Origin: Sphingopyxis sp. HIX
GTDB taxonomy: Bacteria > Pseudomonadota > Alphaproteobacteria > Sphingomonadales > Sphingomonadaceae
DNA: 64,000 bases
Assembly: GCF_001468285.1 (NCBI RefSeq)
Contig: NZ_LNSB01000021.1
Span: 22,111-86,110, forward strand
Direction: 5' to 3'
Below are positions 62,389 to 64,000 of this stretch, in pieces. A model generated the notes under the pieces. That model had not been told where the DNA came from. It was given only the letters and a program-made list of their open reading frames with translations, and did no database searches. Within the stretch, counting starts at the first letter, position 1, and the number at the start of each line of letters is the position of its first letter. The position numbers and the translations under genes were made by a program.

Positions 62389-63800
62389 TCGGCAAGACGA
62401 TCCTGCTCGTCGAGGACGATCCGACGATCGCGCTGATCATCCGTGAGACGCTCGCCGAGGAATGCGGCAGCTTCGCCGCGGTCACCAGCGTCGCCGAGCG
62501 CAACGCCTGGCTCGCCGCCCATTCGCCCGACCTCGTGATCACCGACGTCGTGCTGCCCGATGGCGACGGCATCGACTCGCTCCCCGGCGCGAGGCTCGCG
62601 CCCGATGTGCCGGTGATCGTGCTTTCGGCGCAGAACACGCTCGACACTGCAGTCCGCGCGACCGGCATCGGCAGCTACGATTATCTGCCCAAGCCCTTCG
62701 ACCTCGAGGATCTGATCGCCAGCGTCCGCGCCGCGCTCGCGCGCCGCGGCAGCGAGCCCGCGGCGGCACCCGACGTCGGCCCCGCCGACAGCCACGGCCT
62801 CGTCGGCCGCGCGCCCGCGATGCAGGCGGTGTACCGCACCATCGCGCGCCTCGCCTCGAACGACCTCGCGGTGCTGATCCTCGGCGAATCGGGCACCGGC
62901 AAGGAGGTCGTCGCGCGCGCGATCCACGCCACCGGCCTCCGCCGCGCCGGGCCCTTTGTCGCGATCAACATGGCCGCGATCCCGCGCGAATTGATCGAGG
63001 CCGAGCTGTTCGGCCATGAAAAGGGCGCCTTCACCGGCGCGACCAGCCGCAATGCCGGGCGCTTCGAACAGGCGGCGGGGGGCACGCTCTTCCTCGACGA
63101 GATCGGCGACATGCCGCTCGACGCCCAGACGCGGCTGCTGCGCGTGCTGCAGAGCAACGAATATTCGACCGTCGGGGGCAGCCAGTCGCTGCGCGCCGAC
63201 GTCCGCGTCGTCGCCGCCACGCACCGCGACATGCGTACGCTCATCGCCGACGGGCGTTTCCGCGAGGATCTCTTCTACCGGCTCAACGTCATCCCGGTCA
63301 CGCTCCCGCCGCTTCGCGACCGCCGCAGCGACATCGCCGCGCTCGTCCGCCATTTCGTCGACAGCGGGCGCCGGTTCGGGCTTCCCGACCGCCAGTTCGC
63401 TCCCGACGCGATGCAGATGCTCGAACGCTATGACTGGCCCGGAAACGTCCGCGAACTCGGCAACGTCGTCCAGCGCCTCGCGGTGCTCTCGCGCGACACG
63501 ACCGTCTCGGTTCGCGATGTCGAGGCGGTGCTCCACGAAAGCGGCGAGGGGATATCGATCGTCGCCCCCCGGGACGCGATCGGCCGCGCCGTCGACGACT
63601 GGGCGCGCGAGGAACTCGCGACCGACTACGACGGCACGCTGCACGAACGCCTCGAAGCGATCGTCGAAGCCGCCCTCTTCCGCCGCGTGTTGCGCGACGT
63701 GCGCGGCAACCAGCTCGAAGCGGCGCGGCGTCTGGGCATCAACCGCAACACGCTGCGCAAACGGCTGGGCCAGCTCGATATCGACCCGACGCGGGCTTAG
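62385..63800 (+). CDS. ntrC: nitrogen regulation response regulator NtrC
   Basis: A 471-residue sigma-54 activator. Receiver domain with Asp54 (VITDVVLPDGDG), AAA+ domain with Walker A GESGTGKE (~167-174), the sigma-54 loop GAFTGA, Walker B region GTLFLDEIGDM, and a C-terminal Fis-type helix-turn-helix (NQLEAARRLGINRNTLRKRL). Coupled to ntrB. In related genomes ntrY-ntrX follow; here the next gene lies beyond the window, after a palindromic repeat. Confidence 0.95.
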   Translation: MIGKTILLVEDDPTIALIIRETLAEECGSFAAVTSVAERNAWLAAHSPDLVITDVVLPDGDGIDSLPGARLAPDVPVIVLSAQNTLDTAVRATGIGSYDYLPKPFDLEDLIASVRAALARRGSEPAAAPDVGPADSHGLVGRAPAMQAVYRTIARLASNDLAVLILGESGTGKEVVARAIHATGLRRAGPFVAINMAAIPRELIEAELFGHEKGAFTGATSRNAGRFEQAAGGTLFLDEIGDMPLDAQTRLLRVLQSNEYSTVGGSQSLRADVRVVAATHRDMRTLIADGRFREDLFYRLNVIPVTLPPLRDRRSDIAALVRHFVDSGRRFGLPDRQFAPDAMQMLERYDWPGNVRELGNVVQRLAVLSRDTTVSVRDVEAVLHESGEGISIVAPRDAIGRAVDDWAREELATDYDGTLHERLEAIVEAALFRRVLRDVRGNQLEAARRLGINRNTLRKRLGQLDIDPTRA

Positions 63801-63846
63801 GGGCAGTTTTCGGGCGGTTGCGGTCGTTGAGGGATTGAACTGTTTT

Positions 63847-63961
63847 CCCCTCCCGCAGGCGGGAGGGGCAGCGAGACTTGGGCGCTCGCGCCCTAGTCGC
63901 AGCGGGGTGGGCCATTGCAGCGTTGCTGCCCACCCCCAACCCCTCCCGCAAGCGGGAGGGG
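63847..63961. repeat. composite palindromic element after ntrC
   Basis: Two near-identical hairpins, CCCCTCCCGCAGGCGGGAGGGG (63847-63868) and its GCAAGC variant (63940-63961), flank an inner hairpin GGGGTGGGC...GCCCACCCC (63904-63936). No reading frame. It belongs to a different repeat type from the GGACCA elements. Confidence 0.8.
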
Positions 63962-64000
63962 AGATCGACGTCCGCTAACCACCCCAAACCAGACACGTCC

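Overview
The window looks like a chromosomal segment of a high-GC alphaproteobacterium, most likely a member of the Sphingomonadaceae (Sphingopyxis-like). This rests on the very high GC codon usage, the fused ispDF gene, the dusB-ntrB-ntrC order, a serralysin/RTX type I secretion locus, and dispersed GGGGAGGGGGACC-type palindromes. The genus is an inference from gene content and was not tested by any search.

Layout. (1) 1-14.6 kb is a type I secretion locus. Three co-directional RTX proteins (a beta-helix RTX protein cut by the window edge, a beta-propeller RTX protein and a serralysin-type zinc protease) share a nearly repeated ~920 bp 3' module. They are followed by the Kdo-pathway pair kdsD-kdsB and, convergently, by the HlyD adaptor and the ABC exporter that probably secrete them. 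(2) 14.8-32.5 kb is mostly housekeeping and catabolism: tRNA-Lys, folK, a family 5 uracil-DNA glycosylase, rppH, an HSL-type esterase, korAB, a repeat-bounded GxxExxY gene, a YdjM-like membrane protein, phrB, cfa, a class C beta-lactamase-like lipoprotein, two paralogous four-helix membrane proteins, an SDR, purF, hisI, a MerR regulator and an acyl-CoA dehydrogenase. (3) 32.5-41.4 kb holds a PLD-family protein, a TIR-TM-DUF3617 fusion, and a leucine-type catabolic operon on the minus strand: mccB, a tandem-repeat small protein, mccA, maoC and a CitE-like lyase. This operon is interrupted by a DUF559 nuclease cassette. (4) 41.5-64 kb holds an M13 peptidase, an Lrp regulator, a degenerate histidine-kinase-like protein, a polysaccharide-deacetylase-like protein, two tRNAs, M20 and M28 peptidases, ettA, a carbonic anhydrase, lipA-ratA, pncC/cinA, ispDF and dusB-ntrB-ntrC.

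Most unusual signal. Two small intact PD-(D/E)XK-type nuclease genes each sit inside a short element bounded by inverted repeats: GxxExxY at 20.7-21.2 kb and DUF559 at 38.8-39.5 kb. The DUF559 element has 49 bp terminal inverted repeats plus a third internal copy. It lies exactly between two 30 bp direct copies (2 mismatches) of the 5' coding end of mccA, as if it had inserted into that gene's first codons and the gene had regained a new GTG start with a Shine-Dalgarno sequence supplied by the element. Two gene-less ~150 bp palindromic elements elsewhere (32.6 and 48.9 kb) carry the same repeat core. Together they suggest a family of nuclease-linked repeat cassettes with non-autonomous derivatives, comparable in logic to REP/RAYT systems but with a different enzyme.
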